Source: JANXQG01 sp963824275 (GTDB lineage: Bacteria > Planctomycetota > Planctomycetia > Pirellulales > Thermoguttaceae). From it: a stretch of DNA of 64,000 bases. This document shows positions 44,658 to 53,268 of the stretch, piece by piece (position 1 is the first letter of the stretch; each line of letters opens with the position of its first letter). The stretch covers positions 2,480,001 to 2,544,000 of the forward strand of contig CAWGOT010000003.1 of NCBI GenBank assembly GCA_963824275.1, read 5' to 3'. Both the position numbers and the translations under genes were made by a program. The notes under the pieces are model-generated. The model ran no database searches and was not told the DNA's origin. It saw nothing but the letters and a program-made list of their open reading frames with translations.

Positions 44658-45593
44658 TCAGCGCATTAACGGCGCGCCCTGCTGGGCCACCTGAATCTCG
44701 GCAAGCAACTGCCGGCTGGGGGCATGCCGGGGATCGATGGCCAAGGCATGCTGCAGCGCGGCGATCGCGTCGATGCCTCGGCCGCTACGATATTGGGCCT
44801 CGCCGAGACTATAGAGAATGTCCGGCGTGGGACGGTCGCGCGATACAGCCTTGGTGAGACTCGTCACGGCGTCGTCATAGCGCAGCAAGGCCATGTAATC
44901 CAACCCCGTCCAGTACAGAACCTGTTGCGGCGGGTCCTCGCCCGAGGGATAGGTGTCCAAGAGGCTCTGCATGCTCTCCAAGGCCCTCTGCGGCTGACCC
45001 AGACAGCGGTAGACGGCAGCCGTCTCGTCGATCACCTGCCGGTCGCTGGGGTCATAGCCGGCAGCTCGATGGAGATCGGTGAGGGCCAGCGAGTAGTACA
45101 AGCGGGCCTGGTCGCGGTTGCCGGCGGCGAGGAGGCGGTCACCCATGCATCGCAAGACCTGGCCGCGGACCCGCCATGCGGCCGCCAGCTTCACATTCTG
45201 GCCCAGCGCCTGATCGGCGTTCTGCCCCGCCTTCTCCAAGTTGCCCATCTCCAAGTACATCTCGGCCAACCGCACCCTGAAATCGGAATCAGGGCTCAGT
45301 CGGCAGGCCTCTTCAAGTTGGGCCACGGCCTCGGGCCGCGCGTTGCGGAGCCACAGCGCTTCGGCATAGTAGCGACGGGCGTCGCAATCGGTGGGACAGG
45401 TCTTGACGGCCTCGGCCAGCTTGCCTTCGGCCTTCTCGGGCTGCTTCTGTTCCAGAAGCTCGTTGCCTTGCTTCGAGAGGGTCCGCGAGGCCGTCAGCGA
45501 GGCGGGAACGGGGTCGCGCAGCCCGACCCAGTGGCACCCCGCTGTCGGCCACAGACAAGCTGCAAGCAGTATGACCAAGGCAATTCGGCGCAT
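44658..45593 (-). CDS. TPR lipoprotein
   Basis: 311 residues from ATG 45593 (MRRIALVILLAACLWPTAGC), with a lipobox TAGC; an in-frame ATG at 45650 would bury the signal. TPR-type helices follow: LSKQGNELLEQKQPEKAEGK, ARRYYAEALWLRNARPEAVA, FRVRLAEMYLEMGNLEKAGQ, AAVYRCLGQPQRALESMQSL, DYMALLRYDDAVTSLTKAVS and AALQHALAIDPRHAPSRQLL. Periplasmic scaffold of unknown partner. Divergent from the gene at 45713. Confidence 0.8.
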   Translation of the reverse strand: MRRIALVILLAACLWPTAGCHWVGLRDPVPASLTASRTLSKQGNELLEQKQPEKAEGKLAEAVKTCPTDCDARRYYAEALWLRNARPEAVAQLEEACRLSPDSDFRVRLAEMYLEMGNLEKAGQNADQALGQNVKLAAAWRVRGQVLRCMGDRLLAAGNRDQARLYYSLALTDLHRAAGYDPSDRQVIDETAAVYRCLGQPQRALESMQSLLDTYPSGEDPPQQVLYWTGLDYMALLRYDDAVTSLTKAVSRDRPTPDILYSLGEAQYRSGRGIDAIAALQHALAIDPRHAPSRQLLAEIQVAQQGAPLMR

Positions 45594-45712
45594 TCTTACC
45601 CAATTCTGAGAGGCCGCCGAAGGGTAACAGATCGTCAATTCCGCCGCCACGCCGATTTTCCATTTTTTTCAGCCGATTCCCTTGGTTGGCTCTGATTGGT
45701 ACGATAGCCACT

Positions 45713-46153
45713 ATGCCAGCGACTTTTGACAACTTAGGAATTCGTTTCCAGTACCCCGACAATTGGCAACTGGACGAATCGGAGATGCGTGCGGGCCAGA
45801 GCGCGGTCACGGTCTTCAGTCCCGGTGGGGCCTTCTGGTCGGTCGCGGTGCATACGGCCAAGGCCGCCCCGGCCCGCATGGCCCAGGCCGCCTTGGACGC
45901 CATGCGCAAGGAGTACGACGACCTGGAAGCCGAGCCGGTCAAGGAAACCATCGCCGGACACGAATTGGTCGGTTTCGATCTGAATTTCTTTTATCTTGAC
46001 CTGACCAATACGGCCTGCATTCGCAGCCTGCGGGTGGAGCGAACCACCTACACCATCTTCTTTCAGGCCGAGGACCGCGAATATGCCGAGATCGGCCTGG
46101 TTTTTTCCGCGATGACGCTCAGCCTGCTCCGCAGTATTGGCGAAGAATTGTAA
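45713..46153 (+). CDS. Hypothetical protein, Mog1/PsbP-like size
   Basis: 146 residues from ATG 45713 (MPATFDNLGIRFQYPDNWQL). It reads SAVTVFSPGGAFWSVAVHTA, AALDAMRKEYDDLEAEPVKE, GHELVGFDLNFFYLDLTNTA and FSAMTLSLLRSIG. The 'F-x-Y-P-x-x-W' start followed by alternating strands and a late helix recalls DUF1795/Mog1-PsbP-fold proteins, which I cannot confirm by eye. No signal peptide. Single gene. Confidence 0.6.
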   Translation: MPATFDNLGIRFQYPDNWQLDESEMRAGQSAVTVFSPGGAFWSVAVHTAKAAPARMAQAALDAMRKEYDDLEAEPVKETIAGHELVGFDLNFFYLDLTNTACIRSLRVERTTYTIFFQAEDREYAEIGLVFSAMTLSLLRSIGEEL

Positions 46154-46677
46154 AACTTACAAAGGCCGTGGAATTGCGGGCTTCGCACGGCAATCTCGTG
46201 CAAAAATCCTAAGTATCTATGGGGCAATTGGTTGCGCTGTTTCAATAAGCGCCGATCCGCTTCGGCACTGGGTTTGGCATGACAACTGCACTAAGGGCAA
46301 GCGCGTCAAACCCGTGGATCTTAGGTACAATCGCTCATTCGGCGAGAGTTCCCCGCACCGGGGCATAACCGCTTTTCACGGTCCCAAGGGCCCCGTTGGC
46401 TGCTCATCAAGCCATCGGGGCCCTGTGATTTGGCAGACGCCCCCCTCATGGGAATCTCGGCGTTAGGGCTTCCCCAGCTTGCAAAGACGATCCCCGGCAC
46501 GCTCCCGAATGCGAAAATACAGCCCCAAGTATCTTGTCAGTTCCAGGTTTGCATCGTAACCTAGAGGGATCGGAGTTTTGTTGCCACTCCGCCGGACCGT
46601 GTAAATCGCTTTTCGCAATCTTAGAGGACTCGCTGCGAGTCCGTGTTTTGTCTTCACAATAAATGAGGTATCGTTCC
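46154..46677. other. Intergenic region with one strong hairpin
   Basis: About 520 bases without a convincing gene. At 46388-46423 a 14-bp inverted repeat (GGGCCCCGTTGGCT / AGCCATCGGGGCCC, one mismatch, eight-base loop) stands out; it lacks a T-run. The final stretch carries the promoter and 5' leader of the TPR gene at 46678. Confidence 0.5.
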
Positions 46678-48154
46678 ATGGCACGCTCGTTTCTTTCCTT
46701 CCCTTCTGCCTTGGCAATCGCGACGCTAATTGTGCTCGGTGCCGGGGCGAATCCGGGCTTGGCCCAGCCGCAACCGCCGCCTAGCAAGCAACCGGAGCCC
46801 GAGAGCAAGCCCACCTATCCTGAGGTGCAGCAGGCCGTTCAAGCGCTGCTCGGCCCTACGCACGACATGCCTACCGCGGTCAAGTTGCTTACGGACGCCG
46901 CGCGGAAATATCCCGAGCTTCCCTCGGCCCACGTGCTGTTGTATCAGATTCTCGCGCAAGTGAATCGGCCGGCCGATGCCCGCTTTCAGTTGGAAGTGGC
47001 CATCAATACCGAGCCCCACGATCCGGAACCCTATATCATCCTCGGCAATATCGCCTTGCAAGAGCGGCGGATCTACGAGGGGTCGCGAGACTACGACGCG
47101 GCCAGGGAGATGCTGAAAGGCTACACCAACGAAAAACGCAAGGGGGCCATGGAAGCGCAGACCCTCAGCGGCATCGCCCAGGTTGCCGAATTGAAGGAGG
47201 ACTGGAAGGAGGCCGAGGCCCGCCTGAAGGACCTGCTGAGGGCCTCGCCCGACGATCCGAACCTGGTCGCCCGCCAGCGCCTGGCGCGGGCCCAATTCTG
47301 GCAGCAACGCGCCAAGGACGCCTACGAGACCTTGAAGGAGGCCAAGCGGCTCGACATAGCGAATGCCGCCAAGAACCATACGCGGGAGATGTTCCTCACG
47401 CCCGAGGCCATCATGGCCCAGTATTACGATCAGTACGAGAAACCCAAGACCGACGATGCCGAGACGTGGTTCAAATCCGCCTTGGAGCACGCGCCCGAAC
47501 GATCTGCCGACCCGCCAGGTGGTTGCCGTATGGGCCCTGGATAACGGCAAGATCGCCTTTGCCAAGGAGCAGGCGGAGGCCGCCCTGCGGATCGAGGCGG
47601 CCGATGCCAACAAGCCGCGGGCAGAGCAGAAATACGCAGGCAGCAATGTGGGCCACATCCTCCGCGGCTATGTGGCCTTGTGGGAGAAGGAGTGGACGGT
47701 AGCCGAAGACAACTTCCAAAACGTACTCTTTGCTTCCCCCAACGATTTCGTCGCCAGGAACAATATTGCCTTGGCACTGGCGGAGCAGGACGAACCCACC
47801 AAGAAGAACAAGGCCTTGCAATACGCGAATATGAACTATCGGGAGAACGACAAGAGCCCGGACGCGCTGTCCACTCTGGGTTGGGTCTACTTCAAGCGCG
47901 GCGAATGGGATCAGGCAGGGCTGGCCCTCGACCAGGCCATCAAGGCGGCCGGCGGCATCAACAATCCCGACACGGCGACCTACGCGGCCTATATCCTTCA
48001 CCATCGCGAGCGGGACTGGGAGGCGAAACAGCTCCTGGAAGGCCTGGTGAAGAGCAACCGGCCTTTCTCCATGAGGCCCGAGGCCCAGAAGCTCTACGAC
48101 GCGGTCAAGGACGCCAGGAACCCCAATGCGCCGGTGGCTCCCAAGGTTCCCTAA
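46678..48154 (+). CDS. Large exported TPR protein, frameshifted
   Basis: About 490 residues. ATG 46678 (MARSFLSFPSALAIATLIVL) gives a signal peptide; ATG 46663 in the same frame is an alternative. TPR-like helices: YPEVQQAVQALLGPTHDMPT, AHVLLYQILAQVNRPADARF, EPYIILGNIALQERRIYEGS, QVAELKEDWKEAEARLKDLL. Near 47500 a one-base correction joins ALEHAPNDLPTRQVVAVWAL. Further repeats: NVLFASPNDFVARNNIALAL, ALSTLGWVYFKRGEWDQAGL and ATYAAYILHHRERDWEAKQL. A hairpin GCGGCTG-CGACAA-CAGCCGC at 48189-48208 lies just after the stop. Unknown partner. Confidence 0.8.
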
Positions 48155-48239
48155 GGGTGACGGCCGGGGGATTCTGAAATAAAATGCGGGGCGGCTGCGA
48201 CAACAGCCGCCCTGCGGCATTTCTTGGATTGGTTTGCAA

Positions 48240-48462
48240 GAATTGCGCCAGCGCGGAAGCAGGGTGGGCCGAGTGGAGCGAGTCCCACCAATTTTGGACT
48301 ACGAGAAAGATGGTGGGACTCGTCGACCATGGGTACATGGTGCCCGTCGGCCCACCCTACGGCTCGGACTGTGCGACGGTGATGATCTTCACAGTGCGCG
48401 AGAATTGCGCCAGCGCAGCAAAAGATCATGGTACGACGTTCCATCGTCATACCATGATCTTT
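48240..48462. repeat. Composite repeat element between 15-bp direct repeats, with adjacent palindrome
   Basis: GAATTGCGCCAGCGC occurs at 48240-48254 and 48402-48416. Between them lies a GTAGGGTGGG-family copy (about 48261-48359: AGGGTGGGCCGAGTGGAGCG ... GGCCCACCCTAC). Directly after the second copy is a 13-bp perfect inverted repeat, AAAGATCATGGTA (48421-48433) and TACCATGATCTTT (48450-48462). The rest of the 48155-48581 gap shows no gene. Confidence 0.8.
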
Positions 48463-48581
48463 ATCCTGAAATGGGGCACCGAAGTGTCCCACCCTCCCGG
48501 TAGGTCGATAGTCTAGTTATCGGCAGCCCGACGCGAAATCTGAAGGAGACCTAAAAATTCCGCCGCAGCCAACCTTCGCCG

Positions 48582-48983
48582 CTACGCGACGGGGGGCATC
48601 TTCATCGCTGCCCGGCTGGCGGGGATCGCCACGGGCGAAGCCTGGCATCCGCAAGCGGCGGCCGCAGGACGAAGACGAATCTCCACGAGCGCCCCGCAGC
48701 GATTGCACACCGTACAACAACTGGGAGCAAGAAACGCACCGGTCCCTACCTTGCTCCAAAAGGCGTCCACGCGGGCCCGCTCCTGGCAGTAGCCGTCCCA
48801 GGCATTGTCAAAGCAATGGCGGCGCTCTTCGCAGCAACCGGGCACACCGGCGCCGCCCGGCTGGGCACAGCCTTTGACCTGGCAGGGACAGGTGCTCGCG
48901 GGCAATAGCGGCTCGCCGCCGGCGGCCAATTGGGACCCCAACAGCATCGTCCCCAGCAAAACAATCCAGCACATCCGTGGCAT
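48582..48983 (-). CDS. Secreted Cys-rich small protein
   Basis: 133 residues from ATG 48983 (MPRMCWIVLLGTMLLGSQLA), with a signal peptide. The mature part has about fourteen Cys: STCPCQVKGC, GVPGCCEERRHCFDNAWDGY, CQERARVDAFW, APSCCTVCNRCGAL and ACGCQ. The pattern 'C-C-E-E-R-R-H-C-F-D-N-A-W-D-G-Y-C' is likely disulfide- or metal-bound. I know of similar short planctomycete proteins but no function. Single gene. Confidence 0.65.
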   Translation of the reverse strand: MPRMCWIVLLGTMLLGSQLAAGGEPLLPASTCPCQVKGCAQPGGAGVPGCCEERRHCFDNAWDGYCQERARVDAFWSKVGTGAFLAPSCCTVCNRCGALVEIRLRPAAAACGCQASPVAIPASRAAMKMPPVA

Positions 48984-49632
48984 GGCGTCGCTCCTTCATG
49001 ATTCTCGTACAACTTGAAATTCCTTCACCCTGACACGTCGGCGCCTGACCAGAAGGGCGGTAGCCCTCGTGACGCGCGGGTCGATCCACGCCGGCCGTAT
49101 TGCATGGCCCAACGTGTCGAGCAGTGAAGAATCGTCCTGCCGCCCCAAGCCGTCGTGGGCAGCGATTTTCAATCCCGTGCCTGCTCGGCCTGGCGGCAGA
49201 TCCTATGGGCTGAAATCGGCATGCCGCCGAGCGGCCGTTTTGGGTTTCCGGCAGCTGCCTTGCCGGAATCCACTGCTGCACGCGACAGGCGTGCGGCAAG
49301 TGACCTTTCTTTCGCGGAAACGGTCGCGCACCGGCCGCGTTGACCTTTGCGCCGATGGTCGCCGCGGCACGGATCTGCGGGTGTTGGCAAGCAGAACGGT
49401 CGTGCCGATGATAGCGGTGGAAGGTTCTGGCGTTCTGGCCCAGCCCACTGGCCGTCCGTCCGGACGCAAGCTATACTGCACGCGGGCAGAAATGAGCCGT
49501 TGGAGTCCCGGCTTTAGCCGGAAGCCTGCCGAACAAACCGCCTAAAGGCGGGACTCCAACGGTTCATTTCTGCCCGCGCAGACTATAGACTATCTGGTTT
49601 CCCCACTCTTGAAATACCTTGGGATTGCAGTC
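48984..49632. other. Intergenic region with long inverted repeat 49479-49581
   Basis: About 650 bases. The 3' part is an inverted repeat of about 103 bases: arms CGCGGGCAGAAATGAGCCGT... and ...ACGGTTCATTTCTGCCCGCG, with inner hairpins CCGGCTTTAGCCGG and CCGCCTAAAGGCGG. It is followed by 50 bases of glyS leader. The 5' part (48984-49480) shows short open frames without protein pattern. Confidence 0.7.
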
Positions 49633-51259
49633 ATGGAAATGGACCAACTGGTCGCCTTGTGCAAGCGGCGCGGATTTCTCTTCCAATCGAGCGAGATTTA
49701 CGGCGGTCTGCAAGGCTTTTGGGACTACGGGCCGATGGGCGTGGAACTGAAGCGGAACGTCCGCGAGGCCTGGTGGCGGGACATGGTCACCGGCCACAAC
49801 GAGCTGCTGGTCCCGCCCGGCGCCCCTTCGGCCTACGAAATGGTCGGCCTGGACTGCGCGATCATCATGCACCCGCAGGTCTGGAAGGTCTCCGGCCACT
49901 ACGATTTGTTCCATGATTTCATGGTCGATTGCCGCGAGTCGAAACACCGCTACCGCCACGACCAGGTGCAGGGCCGCTGGGTCGAATATCACGGCAAGCG
50001 GGTTTTCATCACCAGCGAGGCCAGCGGCGCGGAAGGCGAAGAGGAACGGCAGCAGAAGGCGATGAAGTTCTTCAACCTCCGCGCCAAGAACGCCGACGAG
50101 CTGCAATGGCAGGGCGAGCCGGTCTCGCTGGCCACGATCGAGCGACACCTCGGCCGTGCTGGGCCCCGATGCCAAGACCCTGGGCACGCTGACCGAGCCG
50201 CGGGAATTCAACTTGATGTTCAAGACGATCGTCGGCGCCTTCGGCGGCGAGGAAGACGCAGCCTTCCTTCGCCCCGAAACGGCCCAGGGCATCTTCGTCA
50301 ACTTCAAGAACGTGCTGGACAGCACCCGCGTGGGCATTCCCTTCGGCATCGCCCAGATCGGCAAGAGCTTCCGCAACGAGATCACGCCGCGGAACTTCAC
50401 CTTCCGCTCCCGCGAGTTCGAGCAGATGGAAATCGAGTTCTTCTGCCATCCCAGCCAGTCGCTGGCCTGGTATCAATACTGGCGCGACCGGCGCTACCAG
50501 TGGTATCTCGATCTCGGCCTGGCCGGCGACCGCTTGCGGCTCCGCGACCATACGCCCGACGAGTTGAGCCACTATTCGGTCGGCACGGCCGACATCGAAT
50601 ACGCCTTCCCCTTCCTTGCGCCGGGCGAGTTCGGCGAGTTGGAAGGCGTGGCCCATCGCGGCGATTTCGACCTCCGCAGCCACATGGAAGGCAAGCTCGT
50701 GCATCAAGACCCCGCCGACAAGAAGTCGCCGCTGGTCGTGGAAACGGACGCCGAGGGCAAGCCGCGGCATCGCGGCAGCGGCAAGGACATGAGCTACTTC
50801 GACGACCAGACCAAGGAGCGATTCATCCCGCACGTCATCGAGCCCTCGGCCGGCGCCGATCGGGCCACGCTGGCCTTCCTCTGCCAGGCCTATACCGAGG
50901 ACGAAGTGCCGGACGAGAGCGGCAAGGCCACCAAGCGGGTCGTCGCTGAAACTCCATCCCCGCCTGGCCCCGATCAAGGCGGCCGTCTTCCCGCTGGTGA
51001 AGAAGGACGGCATGCCGGAGGTGGCCAAGGAGATCTATGCGGCCCTGAAGCCGCTACATGAACGTCTTCTATGACGAGAAGGGCGCGGTGGGACGCCGCT
51101 ATCGCCGCCAGGACGAGGTCGGCACGCCGTTTTGCATCACCGTCGACGGCGACACGCTGAAAGACGGCACCGTCACCATCCGCGACCGCGATTCGCTGAA
51201 GCAGTGGCGGACGAAGAAGGAGGACGTGCGCCGCCGAACTCCGCCAGCGGCTGCGTTAA
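49633..51259 (+). CDS. glyS: Glycyl-tRNA synthetase, dimeric archaeal/eukaryotic type, four frame breaks
   Basis: About 541 residues from ATG 49633 (MEMDQLVALCKRRGFLFQSS). Charges tRNA-Gly. Class II marks: EIYGGLQGFWDYGPMGVELK, FLRPETAQGIFVNFKNVL, FGIAQIGKSFRNEITPRNFT with EFEQMEIEFF (motif 2), DELSHYSVGTADIEYAFPF, and FIPHVIEPSAGADRATLAFL (motif 3 region). The anticodon-binding domain continues LKLHPRLAPIKAAVFPLVKK, NVFYDEKGAVGRRYRRQDEV and GTPFCITVDGDTLKDGTVTI. Joins are needed near 50155, 50945, 51050 and 51225; the last yields ELRQRLR and TAA 51257-51259. An essential enzyme with all motifs present, so these are almost certainly sequence errors. Confidence 0.95.
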
Positions 51260-51295
51260 GTGGCGGGTAGCATGCCTCACGCGACCGCCAGCGCA

Positions 51296-51383
51296 GTTGG
51301 GTGGGACCCGGGCGCCATGTACCCATGGTCGGCTTGCGATGCCGGCCCGCCAATGGCCGCAAGCTCGCTGGTCCCACCCTACG
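51296..51383. repeat. GTAGGGTGGG-type inverted repeat, copy 3
   Basis: Reads TTGGGTGGGACCCGGGCGCC on the left and GCTCGCTGGTCCCACCCTAC on the right, with CCATGTACCCATGG in the left half. It lies in the 345-base gap after glyS; no gene is seen in the rest of that gap apart from the leader of the gene at 51605. Confidence 0.8.
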
Positions 51384-51604
51384 AAACTGTCCTCAATCCG
51401 AGTCAGTTTGTCGTCAGGACGATCGCGCCGCCTGGCGAGGCCGCCCGCTCATTTTTTCACAGGCGAATCTAACCCCTTTGCTGCCAAGTAGTTCCGCCCT
51501 GGCTGCCGCGGCTTGGCACGCAATATGCCATTGCAATTCGCTGGTTTTGGCGAATAATGAACTTGTAGGAGTCCGCGTCCGTCAGCGCAAAAGGGGTAAG
51601 GGCC

Positions 51605-52902
51605 ATGAAGCGTATTCTGATCTTGGTCGGTATGTTGACTTGGGGTCTGGTTCTCGCCGGCGTGTGCCAGGCGGTTGATCCGAAGAGACCGGCCGCTCCG
51701 CCCGCCGCTGCCCCGGCGGCTCCGGCGCCGACGCCGCCCGCTTCCCCAGGCGGCAGTTCGCGCTATTCCATGCCGCCCAACAATGGCGGCACGGAGAGCA
51801 ATGCCCGCGCGGCTCGCGTTGCTGCGCAGGCTGCCGCGTGCGCAGGCCGCGGCTGCCCAGGCCGCAGCCGCTCAGGCTGCGGCGGCTCAGGCGGCCCCGA
51901 GCGCCGCCGCCGCACGCAACGCGGCCAACGCGGCTGCCAGTGCCAATACCAACCCGCCGAACAGCAGCCGCAGTAATTCCAGCGCCTACCAATACAACAG
52001 CTACTACTCGCCCTACGGTTACTCGCCTTATGGCTACTATTCGCCCTATGGCTACGTCCCGCCCGGCACGACGCCCTACATGCTTGCCTACAATCCGTGG
52101 ACCGGCGCAGCGACTATGTACCCTTATACTGGGGGCTACTCGCCTTATAACCAGAATCCCTATCTCGGCTATGGCTATCCCGGCGCGGTATTCGCTCCCG
52201 CCGATCAGATCTACGGTTTGGGCCCGGTCCAGCAGTTGATGGGCGTGGCTGCCTGGCAGCAGCCGCAGGGCAACGCAAATTTCGCTGCCAACGGCAACCC
52301 GAATGCCAACGCGGGCAACGCGGGCAACGGCAATGCCAACGCGGGCAACGCCAATCCGGGACTTGCCAACAATAATCCGGCGCTGCGGCCCTGCCGCCGG
52401 CGATCCGGCCGCGCACAAGCCGCCGGCGCCCGCGGGCAGCAAGGCGCTGGAAATCGCCTGGAAGTTCATCACCTTTGGCGACGCCCATTTTGGAAACCAG
52501 GAGTACAAAGCCGCGCTGGAGAGCTATCGCAGCGCGGCCCGCGAATGCCCCACCCTGGGCGAGGCCTGGTTCCGCGAGGGATTTGCCCAGGCGGCCTTGG
52601 GCCACTACGATCAGGCCGCCAAGGCGATGCGGCACGGCCTGGAGGTAAAGCCCGACTGGGCGGACGGCAATTTCCGCCTCAGCGAGATCTATGGCGACGA
52701 CCCGACGGAAAAGAAGGCAACGCTCAGCAAGATGATCAAGGCGGCCAAGGCCCAGCCCAACGATGCCGATCTGGCCTACGTCTTAGGCGTCCATTTGTAC
52801 TGCGACGGCAAGCCGGATCAGGCCGCGCCGTTTCTCCGCCGCGCGGCCCAGATCCTCGCCACCGACGCCGACGTGAAGCCCTTCCTGCCGAAAGAGCAAT
52901 AG
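51605..52902 (+). CDS. Exported low-complexity protein with C-terminal TPR, two frame breaks
   Basis: About 432 residues from ATG 51605 (MKRILILVGMLTWGLVLAGV), preceded by AAAGGGG. After the signal peptide come Pro/Ala-rich and Ala-rich stretches; the frame changes near 51838 in the Ala-rich repeat. Next is a Tyr/Gly/Pro-rich block (QYNSYYSPYGYSPYGYYSPY), TGGYSPYNQNPYLGYGYPGA, then an Asn/Gly/Ala-rich block (ANGNPNANAGNAGNGNANAG). After a second change near 52385 the TPR part reads ALEIAWKFITFGDAHFGNQE, AWFREGFAQAALGHYDQAAK and AYVLGVHLYCDGKPDQAAPF. The frame breaks lie in repetitive DNA. Probably a cell-surface protein. Confidence 0.75.
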
Positions 52903-52930
52903 AGAATCCTGCGAGATTCCGTCGCGTAGG

Positions 52931-53031
52931 AAGTAGGGTGGGCCGAGTGGAGCGAGTCCCACCACTCCCAGCATGAAAAATTGGGAGTGGTGGGACTTGC
53001 TCCAGCTCGCTCCACTCGGCCCACCCTGCTT
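52931..53031. repeat. GTAGGGTGGG-type inverted repeat, copy 4
   Basis: Left arm AAGTAGGGTGGGCCGAGTGG...TCCCACCACTCCCA (52931-52970), right arm TGGGAGTGGTGGGA...CCACTCGGCCCACCCTGCTT (52982-53031). The right arm has an extra TTGCTCCAGC segment. Between two convergent genes; may end both transcripts although no T-run is present. Confidence 0.85.
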
Positions 53032-53259
53032 CTACTCTTCGCTATCGGCCGCGGCAATTGCTGCCAACAGCGCCACTGCGGCGGCAACGGCCACGATCAA
53101 GATCACCAGCACCAGGGCGCTGGCCGCTGCCGGGACCTCCAGCCAGCGAAGCAGGCCGAAGACGAGCGCCACGGCCAGCGTCAGCCCAAATAGCGAACGC
53201 AGGCTGAATTGAAGCGGGCGCCGCTGCTGGGACTTCGACGGGCCATTGGGATCGGTCAC
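53032..53259 (-). CDS. Small membrane protein with FSLRSLF-type start
   Basis: 75 residues from ATG 53259 (MTDPNGPSKSQQRRPLQFSL). The segment LQFSLRSLFGLTLAVALVFG leads into one or two helices (SALVLVILIVAVAAAVALLA) and an acidic tail. Same N-terminal pattern as the genes at 4745 and 61555. It lies ten bases below the giant membrane-protein gene and may share its transcript. Confidence 0.65.
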   Translation of the reverse strand: MTDPNGPSKSQQRRPLQFSLRSLFGLTLAVALVFGLLRWLEVPAAASALVLVILIVAVAAAVALLAAIAAADSEE

Positions 53260-53268
53260 GGTCGGCCT

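Noticed and set aside
46154..46677. tRNA or riboswitch in the long gaps
   Set aside because: No cloverleaf or known aptamer core was seen here or in the gaps at 5201-5684, 10753-11198 and 24724-25343; I could not run a covariance search.
49069..49545. 158-codon forward open frame before glyS
   Set aside because: Arg/Gly/Pro-rich with no motif, and its end runs into the inverted repeat at 49479-49581.
49633..51259. glyS as a pseudogene
   Set aside because: All class II motifs and the anticodon-binding domain are present and each break is repaired by one base; an essential enzyme is better explained by sequence error.
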